Position numbers and translations under genes: made by a program
Part shown: positions 7,602 through 15,360 of the stretch, piece by piece
Layout: the number at the start of each line of letters is the position of its first letter
How positions within the stretch are numbered: position 1 is the stretch's first letter
The notes under the pieces: model-generated
Seen by the model: the letters and a program-made list of their open reading frames with translations, nothing else
Databases searched by the model: none
What the model was told of the DNA's origin: nothing
Assembly: GCA_045402695.1 (NCBI GenBank)
Contig: JAWPNA010000344.1
Location: 1 to 23,251, forward strand
Length of the DNA: 23,251 bases
Source: JAWPNA01 sp045402695
GTDB lineage: Bacteria > Acidobacteriota > Polarisedimenticolia > JACPZX01 > DASXTC01
Direction of reading: 5' to 3'

Positions 7602-8344
7602 GGGGATTGGTGATCGGTGGATCGGGAGCCGTCGGGGCGGCGATTGTGAGCAGGCTCGCGTCCGGCGGGATGCGCGTGGGAATCGGGTACGCCACAGGCA
7701 GGGACCGGGCGGAAAGGCTGGCGAACGAAACCGCAGGCACGGCGGTCCACGTTGACGTGCGCGATCCGATCCGGATGGAGCAGGCGATCGAGGAGTTCGC
7801 GAGCGACGAGCCGATCACCACCATGGCGTATGCGGCGGGGGCATCCAGAGACGGCCTGCTCCTGGGACTCGAGGAGGAGGACTGGTCGGAGGTTTTGGAG
7901 GTGAACCTGACGGGCGCGCAGCGGGCGCTAAGGGTGTGCGGAAAGCATATGATGCTGGCGCGACACGGAGTGATGGTCTTCATCAGCTCTGTGGCCGCGA
8001 CGCGACCGTCACGGGGACAGAACGCATACGCGGTATCGAAAGCGGGGCTGGAGTGCCTCGTGCGCCTGGCGGCACTGGAGCTGGCTCCGTATGGCGTGCG
8101 CGTCAATGCCGTGAGCGCCGGAGGCGTCGCGGGAGGCCTTCTTAGGAATTCGCCGCAGGCGGCGGCCGGGCTGGAGCAATCGGTGCCGATGCGGAGGCTG
8201 GCGGGGCCGGAGGAAGTGGCGGCGGCAGCGGCGTGGCTCGTGTCGCCCGAGGCGTCTTACGTCACGGGCTGCTGCCTCACGGTTGACGGTGGATGGTCGT
8301 TGGGAGCTCCAGGCAAGGCGACGGCGTTGAGAGAATCGCTATGA
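7598..8344 (+). CDS. fabG: FabG-like 3-oxoacyl-ACP reductase (SDR)
   Basis: The 248-residue classical SDR reduces the 3-oxo group with NAD(P)H. It has the cofactor motif GGSGAVG (8-14) and the catalytic Ser131 region (FISSVAATRP), with Tyr144 and Lys148 in YAVSK, the Y-X3-K spacing of ketoreductases. The C-terminal GVRVNAVSAGGVAGG and VTGCCLTVDGG stretches are typical. The usual NNAG motif is altered to YAAG. I chose the ATG at 7598 because it overlaps the ketosynthase stop as ATGA and begins directly before the first beta-strand; an upstream in-frame ATG at 7577 would only add seven residues inside the previous gene. It supplies the ketoreduction step of the cassette. Confidence 0.88.
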   Translation: MRGLVIGGSGAVGAAIVSRLASGGMRVGIGYATGRDRAERLANETAGTAVHVDVRDPIRMEQAIEEFASDEPITTMAYAAGASRDGLLLGLEEEDWSEVLEVNLTGAQRALRVCGKHMMLARHGVMVFISSVAATRPSRGQNAYAVSKAGLECLVRLAALELAPYGVRVNAVSAGGVAGGLLRNSPQAAAGLEQSVPMRRLAGPEEVAAAAAWLVSPEASYVTGCCLTVDGGWSLGAPGKATALRESL

Positions 8345-8646
8345 CGGAGTACGGTCTCGATCCAGAAATCCTGGATCGAGTGCGCGGGCTGGTCTCGAAA
8401 GTCTTGAGGATCCCTGTGGAACGGATCGGTCTCGAGACGCCGCTGATCGCGGAGCTGGGCGCGGAGTCGATCGATCTTCTGGAGCTGCGCTTCCTGCTGG
8501 AGAAGGAATTCCATGTGAAGATTATGGACCATGAGCTGAGAGAGTCGGCGCGGCGGTTCACGGCGGACGACATCGTGAACAAGTTCTGCACGGGGATGGT
8601 GGCCTGGGATATCCAAGAGCGATTGAAGAAGGGCGAGGAGTCATGA
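8341..8646 (+). CDS. Acyl carrier protein
   Basis: The 101-residue protein carries the phosphopantetheine attachment motif GAESIDLLELRF, with Ser43 as the modified residue, in a four-helix acidic fold typical of type II carrier proteins. The glutamate before Ser43 replaces the usual aspartate (ESID rather than DSLD), as in many specialised ACPs. The C-terminal tail (VAWDIQERLKKGEES) is slightly longer than in AcpP. The start ATG at 8341 overlaps the ketoreductase stop (ATGA), excluding the longer frame from 8293. It would carry the growing chain between the four enzymes. No phosphopantetheinyl transferase gene is in view. Confidence 0.9.
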   Translation: MTEYGLDPEILDRVRGLVSKVLRIPVERIGLETPLIAELGAESIDLLELRFLLEKEFHVKIMDHELRESARRFTADDIVNKFCTGMVAWDIQERLKKGEES

Positions 8647-9362
8647 TCGGCGTGGTCGCGGGCGGGACACGGGGGATCGGCCGGGCAGTGGCGGAACGGC
8701 TGGCTCGCATGGGTGCGAAAAAGCTGTATCTCGGGTACGTGCAGGATGACCGGGCTGCGGAATCGTGCGCCCGGGAGATCGGGGTCCCTGTGGAGTTGGT
8801 GCGGGCCAACATCGGAGACGAGGCGGGAGTGGAGGCGTTCGTGGGCCGGGTGCGGGAAGATGTGGACGTCTACGTCCATGCCGCGGCGCTGGGCGCGTTC
8901 AAGCCTCTGATGGAACTGAAGCCCAATCAATGGGACCTGACGATGAACGTCTGCGCGCGCTCCTTCCAGTTGATGCTGAGGGGGCTGCGTGATCGTCTGA
9001 GCGCGCGCCGCGGGCGGGTGGTGGCGATCTCCAGTCTGGGCGCTTCGAGGGTTCTGCCGGGCTACGGAGCAATCGGCGCGGCCAAGGCGGCTCTGGAGGC
9101 CGTCGTCCGCTATGCAGCGCACGAATTGGCGCCGAGCGGGGTGCGAGTCAACGCGATCGCGGTGGGGCTGATCGAGTCGCCGGTGCTGGAGATCCTGAAG
9201 GAGAAGGGTTTCGATTTGGACATGGCGCGCCGTCTCACGCCCATGGGGCGGCTGGGTCGGGCCGAGGACGTCGCGGGAGTTGTGGAATTCCTGGTCGGCG
9301 ACCTGGCGGAGTGGGTGTGCGGGCAGATCGTGGTCGTGGATGGCGGGCTGTCCCTGATCTGA
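8643..9362 (+). CDS. fabL: FabL-like enoyl-ACP reductase (SDR)
   Basis: The 239-residue SDR has the cofactor motif GGTRGIG (7-13) and a catalytic Tyr141-X6-Lys148 (YGAIGAAK). That Tyr-Lys spacing is the mark of enoyl-ACP reductases of the FabI/FabL class rather than of FabG, which uses Y-X3-K. The surrounding AISSLGASRVLPGYGAIGAA aligns in my recollection with Bacillus FabL (enoyl reductase III). It would reduce the enoyl intermediate made by the dehydratase, completing a full reductive elongation cycle. The ATG at 8643 overlaps the ACP stop by 4 bp. It is the last cassette gene. The next gene is convergent and begins only 20 bp away, with no clear terminator between. Confidence 0.8.
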   Translation: MIGVVAGGTRGIGRAVAERLARMGAKKLYLGYVQDDRAAESCAREIGVPVELVRANIGDEAGVEAFVGRVREDVDVYVHAAALGAFKPLMELKPNQWDLTMNVCARSFQLMLRGLRDRLSARRGRVVAISSLGASRVLPGYGAIGAAKAALEAVVRYAAHELAPSGVRVNAIAVGLIESPVLEILKEKGFDLDMARRLTPMGRLGRAEDVAGVVEFLVGDLAEWVCGQIVVVDGGLSLI

Positions 9363-9382
9363 AACATCGGGAATCGACGGCT

Positions 9383-10087
9383 TCAGAGGGCCTCATACCT
9401 CCTTAGATCCGCTCCCGTGCCGAGCGGCCTCAGTTGACCGTCCCTCATCTCCATCACGCGGTCCGCGTCCCACGCCACGCGTGGGTTGTGAGTGACGATT
9501 ACGAGCGTCGCGCCGGTCTTTCTGCGCATGGTGAGCAGCGTATCCATGATCTGCTCACCCGTCTTCGAGTCCAGGTTCCCCGTCGGCTCGTCCGCCAGGA
9601 TCAACGTCGGCTCGTTCGCCAGGGCGCGCGCGATCGCAACGCGCTGGCGCTCGCCTCCGGAGAGCTTCGTAGCGATCAAGTTCTTCCGGTGCGAAAGCCC
9701 CACGAGGTCCAGGAGCGCCTCAGCGCGACGGCGGCGGTCCTTCCGCAGCCGCCGGAGCCCCATCATCGGGATCTCAACGTTCTCGACGCTCGTCAGCATC
9801 GGGAGCAGGTTGTTGAGTTGGAAGATGAAGCCGACCTGGCGGGCACGCACCGCATCCAGGTTGCGCTCCCCCGTAAGCGACCGGCCGTTCAGCCACACGT
9901 CGCCACCGGTCGGCACGTCCAGGGCGCCCACGCAGTGCAGGAACGACGACTTGCCGGACCCGCTCGGCCCCATGATGCACAGAACCTCGCCGCGCGGTAC
10001 GTCAATCGTCACTCCGTTGAGCGCTCGGATCTGTCCGCCCTCGTAGTGCTTGACAAGGTCGAGAGTCCGAACGGCCATCTCACTCAT
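9383..10087 (-). CDS. MacB/LolD-type ABC transporter ATP-binding protein
   Basis: The 234-residue cytoplasmic ATPase has every ABC motif in order: Walker A GPSGSGKSS, Q-loop FIFQLNNLLP, signature LSGGERQRVAIARAL, Walker B LILADEPTGNLDS and H-loop VTHNP. The LNNLLP and PTGNLDS forms place it in the MacB/LolD/FtsE mechanotransmission family, which works with FtsX-type permeases to extrude lipoproteins, peptides or small molecules. It lies 29 bp downstream of such a permease on the same strand. No periplasmic adaptor (MacA/HlyD-like) gene is nearby. A link to the signalling operon upstream is only positional. Confidence 0.92.
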   Translation of the reverse strand: MSEMAVRTLDLVKHYEGGQIRALNGVTIDVPRGEVLCIMGPSGSGKSSFLHCVGALDVPTGGDVWLNGRSLTGERNLDAVRARQVGFIFQLNNLLPMLTSVENVEIPMMGLRRLRKDRRRRAEALLDLVGLSHRKNLIATKLSGGERQRVAIARALANEPTLILADEPTGNLDSKTGEQIMDTLLTMRRKTGATLVIVTHNPRVAWDADRVMEMRDGQLRPLGTGADLRRYEAL

Positions 10088-10116
10088 TCGATCCTACTTC
10101 TACCCGCCAGCTCCGA

Positions 10117-11232
10117 CTACTCAAACCTCAGCGCTTCCATCGGCGAGAGCCGCGATGCCCGCCACGCCGGATACAGCGCGCCGATGAATCCGAGCCCGAC
10201 GGCCACGAGCAGCGCCATGCCGAATAGCTCCGGCGAATAGCGCGCGGAGAGGAAGTCGCGCGGCGCCCAGTGGATCAGGACCTCCGCGCCCGTCCAGCCT
10301 GCGAGCAGCCCCACGAGCCCGCCCCCCACGCTGATCGTCGTCCCCTCCGAGAGGATGAGCCCGAGCACGCGGCGCCGGCTCCAGCCCACCGCGCGGAGCA
10401 TCCCGATCTCGCGCGTCCGCTCCGAGACACTCATGAGCATCGTGTTGAGCACGCCCAGCCCTCCCACCATCACGCTCACGAGCGAGATGATCCAGACGAA
10501 CCAGTCGATGTAGTCAAGTTGGTTGTAGAAGACGGTGAACTCGTCGCTGCGGAAGGCCGCCAGGTGCGAGTATCGCTCCTCCACGGCGCGCTTGATGTCT
10601 TTCCAGTCGGTGCCGGTCCGGAGGTAGACGAAGACGACCGACGAGGCGTCCGCCATCCCCAACTGCTGCTGGATCACCGAGTTCGCCACGATCGCGCCAA
10701 TCCGCTCGAACGACACGCCGCTGTCGTACACGCCAACGACCCTGAACGTGCGGTTGAAGAATTCCATCAAGTCGCCGGGCACGAGCTTCAGGTTCTCCGC
10801 CGTGATCGACCCGAGCATGATCTCGTCGTCCCTCTCGAGGACCCGACCCTTGACGCGTGCCTTGAACTTGTCGAGCATCCGGTCGCCGGGCGTGCGCCCG
10901 TACACCGGCATGGCGGGCATGCTGAACGACGTCACCTTGAGCCCTCGCGGCGAGGCGAGCGAGAACGTCGTGAGCGAGACGTGGGTGACGCCGCGCTGCG
11001 CCTGCACGAACTCGTACTCCTCCTTCTTCACCCGGCTGAACGAGGGGTCCTGCACGGTCTTGTTGACGACGAGCATCTGCGCACCGCTCTCGTTGAGGTA
11101 CTGGTCGAGCGCGTACTTGAACCCCTGGCTGATTGCGTTGAACGCGACGATCGCTGCCACGCCGATGGCGATCCCCATGAGCGAGAGGAACGAGCGGAGT
11201 TTGCGTCGCAGGAGGTTCTTGAGGGCCAGCAT
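10117..11232 (-). CDS. FtsX/MacB-type ABC transporter permease
   Basis: The 371-residue inner-membrane protein has a MacB topology. One TM segment near residues 14-34 (SLMGIAIGVAAIVAFNAI) precedes a periplasmic MacB-core domain of about 200 residues. Three C-terminal TM segments form the FtsX domain, including SVMVGGLGVLNTMLMSVSER, TREIGMLRAVGWSRR and GFIGALYPAWRASRLSPMEALR. The MLMSV...ERTREIGMLRAVG motif is characteristic. It pairs with the ATPase that follows 29 bp downstream. The 288-bp gap after the response regulator gene contains a promoter candidate, so this pair may be transcribed separately from the signalling operon. Confidence 0.92.
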   Translation of the reverse strand: MLALKNLLRRKLRSFLSLMGIAIGVAAIVAFNAISQGFKYALDQYLNESGAQMLVVNKTVQDPSFSRVKKEEYEFVQAQRGVTHVSLTTFSLASPRGLKVTSFSMPAMPVYGRTPGDRMLDKFKARVKGRVLERDDEIMLGSITAENLKLVPGDLMEFFNRTFRVVGVYDSGVSFERIGAIVANSVIQQQLGMADASSVVFVYLRTGTDWKDIKRAVEERYSHLAAFRSDEFTVFYNQLDYIDWFVWIISLVSVMVGGLGVLNTMLMSVSERTREIGMLRAVGWSRRRVLGLILSEGTTISVGGGLVGLLAGWTGAEVLIHWAPRDFLSARYSPELFGMALLVAVGLGFIGALYPAWRASRLSPMEALRFE

Positions 11233-11440
11233 CGGGCGCTACGGGCTATGAGTCTCGAGCCATGGCCAGTCTTCTTGCGTGCGAAGGGGCGCCGTTGTCC
11301 GACGATTCTCTTGCTCGCGGCGCACGGCGGGCTTCCGCATCTCAGGGCTGCATGGTTGCGCGAGCATCGCGATCAGTTTCACCTGCGACAGGATGTGCAC
11401 GTGCAGACCGTAGCGATGCCGCACCTCGGGCAGCAAATGC

Positions 11441-11479
11441 TGAGCGCTCACAATAATAACACCCCGGCGCCACTCTCAA
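11441..11479 (-). promoter_or_regulatory. Candidate promoter and palindrome upstream of the ABC transporter
   Basis: On the minus strand TTGAGA (11479-11474) and TATTGT (11455-11450) are 18 bp apart. The -10 region is the only AT-rich patch in the 288-bp gap between the response regulator and the permease. A perfect 10-bp palindrome TGAGCGCTCA (11441-11450) touches the -10 and would overlap the start site, a classic operator position. The match to consensus is moderate. Confidence 0.33.
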
Positions 11480-11520
11480 TTCGCCGCGCTCAAAGCGGAT
11501 GGGAATTCGCACGTTGAGCA

Positions 11521-12171
11521 TCAGCGGATCAGGCCCTCTTGCACCGCCTTGCGTACCGCATCGGTCCTGCTTCGTGCGCCAAGCTTCGAGATAATGCTGC
11601 TTACGTGCGTTTCGACCGTACGCGTGGAAATATCCAGACGGGACGCGATGTCGGCGTTTCGCAAGCCTTCATGAACGGACTCCAGGATTTCGATCTCCCG
11701 AACGGTCAGGTCCCATCTAGGGTTCCGACCTTCGTTCGCCGAATCTGAGGCATAGCTGCGCATGACCTTTGACGCGATGCGAGGCGGAAGCACCACCCCG
11801 CCACGGGCGATCTCGTCGAGGGCTTCGACGAGCGCTTCCTGGGGGCAGTCCTTCAGGAGATACCCGTGGATGCCGATCCGGGCGAAGGCGCGGACGTACT
11901 GGTCGAAGTCGTAGCCGCTGAGGACGAGGATCTTGACATCTGGCCACTCGCGACGCAGACGCCGGGCGAGGTCGATGCCGGAGGGTCCCGGCATCCGAAT
12001 GTCGAGGATCACGATGGAGGGAGCGGCCTGCTGCATGATCTTGATCGCCTCGTCGGCGTTGGCGGCTTCCCCGATGACTCTGAACCGGGTATGTCGGGCC
12101 AGCCTGCTCCGGATGCCCTCACGGAACATGCGGTGGTCATCGACGATAAGGACTTTGACGGGCGAATTCAT
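11521..12171 (-). CDS. NarL/LuxR-family response regulator (ComA-like)
   Basis: The 216-residue regulator has an intact receiver domain: Asp11 and Asp12 acidic pocket, Asp57 phosphoacceptor in VILDIRMPG, Ser85 switch and Lys107 in GYLLKDC. A LuxR-type HTH follows (LTVREIEILESVHEGLRNAD, then ISTRTVETHVSSIISKLGARS). Its ATG at 12171 overlaps the kinase stop by 4 bp (ATGA), so it is the cognate partner of the ComP-like kinase. It is the last gene of the four-gene signalling operon and fills the ComA role. It probably dimerises on DNA at inverted repeats; the palindrome at 15630-15643 is one candidate. Sequence alone does not separate ComA from other NarL-type regulators; the assignment rests on context. 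Confidence 0.9.
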   Translation of the reverse strand: MNSPVKVLIVDDHRMFREGIRSRLARHTRFRVIGEAANADEAIKIMQQAAPSIVILDIRMPGPSGIDLARRLRREWPDVKILVLSGYDFDQYVRAFARIGIHGYLLKDCPQEALVEALDEIARGGVVLPPRIASKVMRSYASDSANEGRNPRWDLTVREIEILESVHEGLRNADIASRLDISTRTVETHVSSIISKLGARSRTDAVRKAVQEGLIR

Positions 12172-14489
12172 TGCTCTGTGTGAACGGGGTGCGGGATGCG
12201 GGCCGTAACCATGGTCCCGGTTCTTCCGTTCGACGCAACAGCGACGCTCCCGCCGAGCTGGCGCAGGCGCTCGCGCATGCCCGGAATGCCGAGGCCGCGC
12301 CTCAGACCCCCGGCGCTCGCGAGGCCTCTGCCGTCATCGGTAACGGAGAGTTGGACACCGTCGATCGTCCTGGCCAACGAGACGTGGATAGACGTGGCGT
12401 GACCGTGCTTGAGTGTGTTGCTCACAGCCTCTTGGGTGACGCGGAACAGCACCAGCTCGGTGTTGGGTGCCAGGCGGTCGTCTTCCGTCATCCCGTGCAG
12501 GGTCAGGTGTGGCGTCACCGTGAACCCTTGGGCGGTCTGTTCCAACAGCCACTCGAGGGCCGGGACGAGCCCCAGGTCGTCGAGGATGGCCGGCCGGAGG
12601 CGGGCGCAAACCTCGCGGAGTTCCGCGGCAAGCTCGCGGGCCACGCCGTCCCTGTCTCGGAGCGCTGCATCAGGGGCGCCGCCGAGAAGGATCGCCTTCT
12701 GAAGCGGCCCGTCATGGAGGTCACGGGCGAGTCGCGCGCGCTCGGCTTCCTGAGCGTTCGTAAGCCGCTCGCTCACCTCGCGCAATTCAGCAAGAAGGGT
12801 CGTTTCGCGGATCGCGAGCGCGAGGATCGGTGTAACGGTCTCAACCAAGCGCCGCTCTTCGCGGAGAAAGACCTCGCCTTTCTCCTTCGGCCCGAGCACG
12901 AGGAAGCCAAGCGTGTCGCTCCCCGTCTCCAGTCGGGCGATGAGAAGAACATCGGAGTTCCACCGCGTCTCGGACAAGCCATCCTCGCCGAAGCCTGACT
13001 CGAGAAGTCGCGGCCGTACAAAAGCGATGCTCTCATCGGCGCGCAACCCGGCAGAGGCAGCCACGCGCATCGTCTCGGGGGTCGTTCCCAGGAACAACGT
13101 GATGGCCTCAAGCCGCAGCGAGTCCCGCAGCCTCTTCACCATGGCAGCGACCACTTCCTCTGCGCGCTCGCTGCAGAGAAGGTCGTAGCGCATCCCTGCG
13201 AACAACGTCCCCGAGTCGACCTCATCTTGATAGAAGAAGCGATCGACCAGGCTTCGCATGCCACGACGCAAGAAGTGAAAGAGAGCGGCCCCAAGGGTCA
13301 GGAGTATCGCACTAACGAAGGCGGGATGCATCGCGCCAAAAAACCCATTGAAAAGGGAGTCGGATGCGACGACAAGGAGGAACATGAGAACAAGAAGGGC
13401 CACCGTTGTGATGCCGTAGACCATGCCGCGGTGAACGAGACGACGGATGCCGAAGACCTCGTGGCGGAGGATCGCATAGGCGAAGGCGACGGGAATGACG
13501 CTCCACAGGGCCGCGGTAACGTGCGCAGGCACGAGGTCGCCGTGTACAGCGATTTGCGGGATCAGTGTGAGACCAACGAACGGCAGCGTGCCGCAGGCAA
13601 TGCCGCTAAGTGCGAGCCGGGCGTCGCGGACAGAGCGTTGAGGGCGTCGGACCCGCGCCTTCCGTGCGAGCACGACCAGGGCAGCGAGGATGCCGGCTAC
13701 AAGGTAAAGGATGAATCCGACCCGCACACTGCTGTAGAAGGACGGATTGATGAAAAGACAGGCCAGGTAGCCGGTCAGAAGGATCCCGCCGGCCAGCCAG
13801 AAGAACCGGAGGACGGTCCGGGGTCCGCGCCAACCTCCCACGAAGGCGGTCGCGAACGCGGGTAGGGATGCAGCCAGAGCCAGGAGACTCAGGAACTGGA
13901 CGACGAGCGACCACGCGAGGTGGCGGCCGCCGGCCGCAGGCGACACGCCGAGGGCGACACCCGTGAGCCCGGTGAAGAGGCCGAACAGACGGGCTACGGG
14001 TGCATCCGGGCGGCGCACCAGGACGGCGGCGCCGAGAAGAGCGAAGACGGCTCCTGTAAGCCAGAGCGAGAGCCTGGCCCAGGGTCGAGTCATGGGCCCA
14101 CCTCGGACGCGTATCACGAAGGCCTTACGATCCGGGGAAATCAGTTCAGCCTCCACCAACGGATGGAGGTTGATGGCCGCACGTGCCTCCCCGCCGTTCA
14201 GCGAGACGACGCGCATGCCTGGGCGGGCGCCACCGTGCCAGGAATGGCCAGCCGGCATGACCCAAGCGACGCAGACGTCATCCCCGCACTGTCCGAGTTT
14301 GAGACCGAGTTCCCCCGGACCATGGATCGCGAAGCTCGCCAGCACCACAACCGCAGCATACGTGAGAAGGATTGCCGACGCTCCCAGCCGTGGTCCGTTA
14401 CGCGACCAAACTGCCCCGTGCGGCGCTGAGAGTTTCTCCAGCGCCCGAATCCACGCTCTTGAGAAAACGTCCGAGCCCCCCGACCGCAT
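12168..14489 (-). CDS. ComP-like membrane sensor histidine kinase (HisKA_3 type)
   Basis: The 773-residue kinase is nearly the length of Bacillus ComP (about 769). One TM helix near 36-55 is followed by an extracytoplasmic loop with a PDZ-like element (ARPGMRVVSLNGGEA). About nine more TM segments run to residue 405, and a GAF-like region spans 430-580. The kinase core has HisKA_3 EAERARLARDLHDGPLQ with phosphorylated His592, N-box Asn691 (AVSNTLKHG), VTDDGRGL and GLGIPGMRERL. This is the ComP/DegS/NarX type that pairs with NarL-type regulators. The start at 14489 is effectively forced, because no other ATG, GTG or TTG is in frame before TM1. The gene therefore overlaps the upstream isoprenyl-synthase gene by 92 bp. 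The multi-TM sensor suits a hydrophobic, lipidated peptide ligand, though that ligand is inferred. Confidence 0.9.
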   Translation of the reverse strand: MRSGGSDVFSRAWIRALEKLSAPHGAVWSRNGPRLGASAILLTYAAVVVLASFAIHGPGELGLKLGQCGDDVCVAWVMPAGHSWHGGARPGMRVVSLNGGEARAAINLHPLVEAELISPDRKAFVIRVRGGPMTRPWARLSLWLTGAVFALLGAAVLVRRPDAPVARLFGLFTGLTGVALGVSPAAGGRHLAWSLVVQFLSLLALAASLPAFATAFVGGWRGPRTVLRFFWLAGGILLTGYLACLFINPSFYSSVRVGFILYLVAGILAALVVLARKARVRRPQRSVRDARLALSGIACGTLPFVGLTLIPQIAVHGDLVPAHVTAALWSVIPVAFAYAILRHEVFGIRRLVHRGMVYGITTVALLVLMFLLVVASDSLFNGFFGAMHPAFVSAILLTLGAALFHFLRRGMRSLVDRFFYQDEVDSGTLFAGMRYDLLCSERAEEVVAAMVKRLRDSLRLEAITLFLGTTPETMRVAASAGLRADESIAFVRPRLLESGFGEDGLSETRWNSDVLLIARLETGSDTLGFLVLGPKEKGEVFLREERRLVETVTPILALAIRETTLLAELREVSERLTNAQEAERARLARDLHDGPLQKAILLGGAPDAALRDRDGVARELAAELREVCARLRPAILDDLGLVPALEWLLEQTAQGFTVTPHLTLHGMTEDDRLAPNTELVLFRVTQEAVSNTLKHGHATSIHVSLARTIDGVQLSVTDDGRGLASAGGLRRGLGIPGMRERLRQLGGSVAVASNGRTGTMVTARIPHPVHTEQ

Positions 14490-15360
14490 AGCCGTTCCGC
14501 GCCAACAGTGACAGATCCTCTTCGGCCCGGCTCATGTACGCATGCGCGAGAATCGCCACGTACAGCGGGGCACCCGAGGACTCGTAAGTCCGGCGAATGG
14601 CAGAGGAGAGCATACCATTGGCTGGGGCCAGGGAGTCAATGCCTTGGCTGTAGAAGACCACAGGCAGGGTGGCCTTTCGCTCCGCCAGGTCAGAAGCTTG
14701 GTCGGGATCACATGCGTCGCGCAGGTCGTCAACGAGCTGTGCGAACGTGAACGTGTGAAAGCCAAGCCGCTCAAAGAGAGCGACTCCATCCCCATCCGCC
14801 CCGGCGACGCGAGCCGCAAAGCCGGCGACGAACTTCCCCAGCCCCCCGGACTTCAGGCATGTTGTCTGGAGCGCCTCCTCAAGGGTCGCATCCCCGCGTC
14901 TTTGGAGCATCGCGTCGAGGAACTGGCCCGCGCATGCCTCGCCGTACGATGTACAGAAGTGACGCAACGTGGCCGATGAGCCCTCAGAGTGGGCTGCCGC
15001 CTCCACGGCCGCCGCAACTCCCGCCGTGAGCAGAGCGATAGCGAGAGCAAGGTCTTCGCTCCGCTTCCCATCAGGAGCGGCGTCGGCTACCTCGTCAAAT
15101 ACGTACGCAGCCTCCATTTGGAGTTCCACCGCCGCGGCGGCGAGGAGCGCAGCCCTTCCGGCGGGCTCCCCGATGACTGCTTCGTGGACCTCGAGCGCAA
15201 GCACGCCGGCTCGGCACGATCCGTCGGGGTGCAGCGCGTAACCCGGCCGGCCGAGCAACCTCACCAGATCCATACGAATCGTCGGGGCGACGCAAGTCGC
15301 GATGACCTCGTGCATCTGCTCACGCAGTGGTTTCAACACGGCGTTAGATCCAGGGGTCAC
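14398..15360 (-). CDS. Isoprenyl-diphosphate-synthase-like protein (ComQ-like peptide prenyltransferase candidate)
   Basis: The 320-residue all-alpha protein belongs to the trans-isoprenyl-diphosphate-synthase fold. The first Asp-rich motif is FDEVAD (Asp89, Asp93, with Glu90 in place of the second Asp). The second is QLVDDLRD (Asp211, Asp212, Asp215), followed by DLAERKATLPVVFY, the usual post-motif segment. Both metal-binding sites therefore look usable. Between a tiny peptide gene and a ComP/ComA-type pair, the best role is ComQ: transfer of a farnesyl or geranyl group to a tryptophan of the peptide. The GTG at 15360 lies inside the last codons of the peptide gene (17-bp overlap). The ATG at 15315 is an alternative start. 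A plain prenyl-diphosphate synthase or terpene-signal enzyme cannot be excluded. Confidence 0.8.
   Translation of the reverse strand: MTPGSNAVLKPLREQMHEVIATCVAPTIRMDLVRLLGRPGYALHPDGSCRAGVLALEVHEAVIGEPAGRAALLAAAAVELQMEAAYVFDEVADAAPDGKRSEDLALAIALLTAGVAAAVEAAAHSEGSSATLRHFCTSYGEACAGQFLDAMLQRRGDATLEEALQTTCLKSGGLGKFVAGFAARVAGADGDGVALFERLGFHTFTFAQLVDDLRDACDPDQASDLAERKATLPVVFYSQGIDSLAPANGMLSSAIRRTYESSGAPLYVAILAHAYMSRAEEDLSLLARNGYAVGGLGRFLKSVDSGAGETLSAARGSLVA

Noticed and set aside
11239..11451. 70-codon minus-strand frame ending 7 bp before the ABC permease
   Set aside because: No family resemblance, and its GTG start overlaps the best -10 candidate for the transporter promoter.
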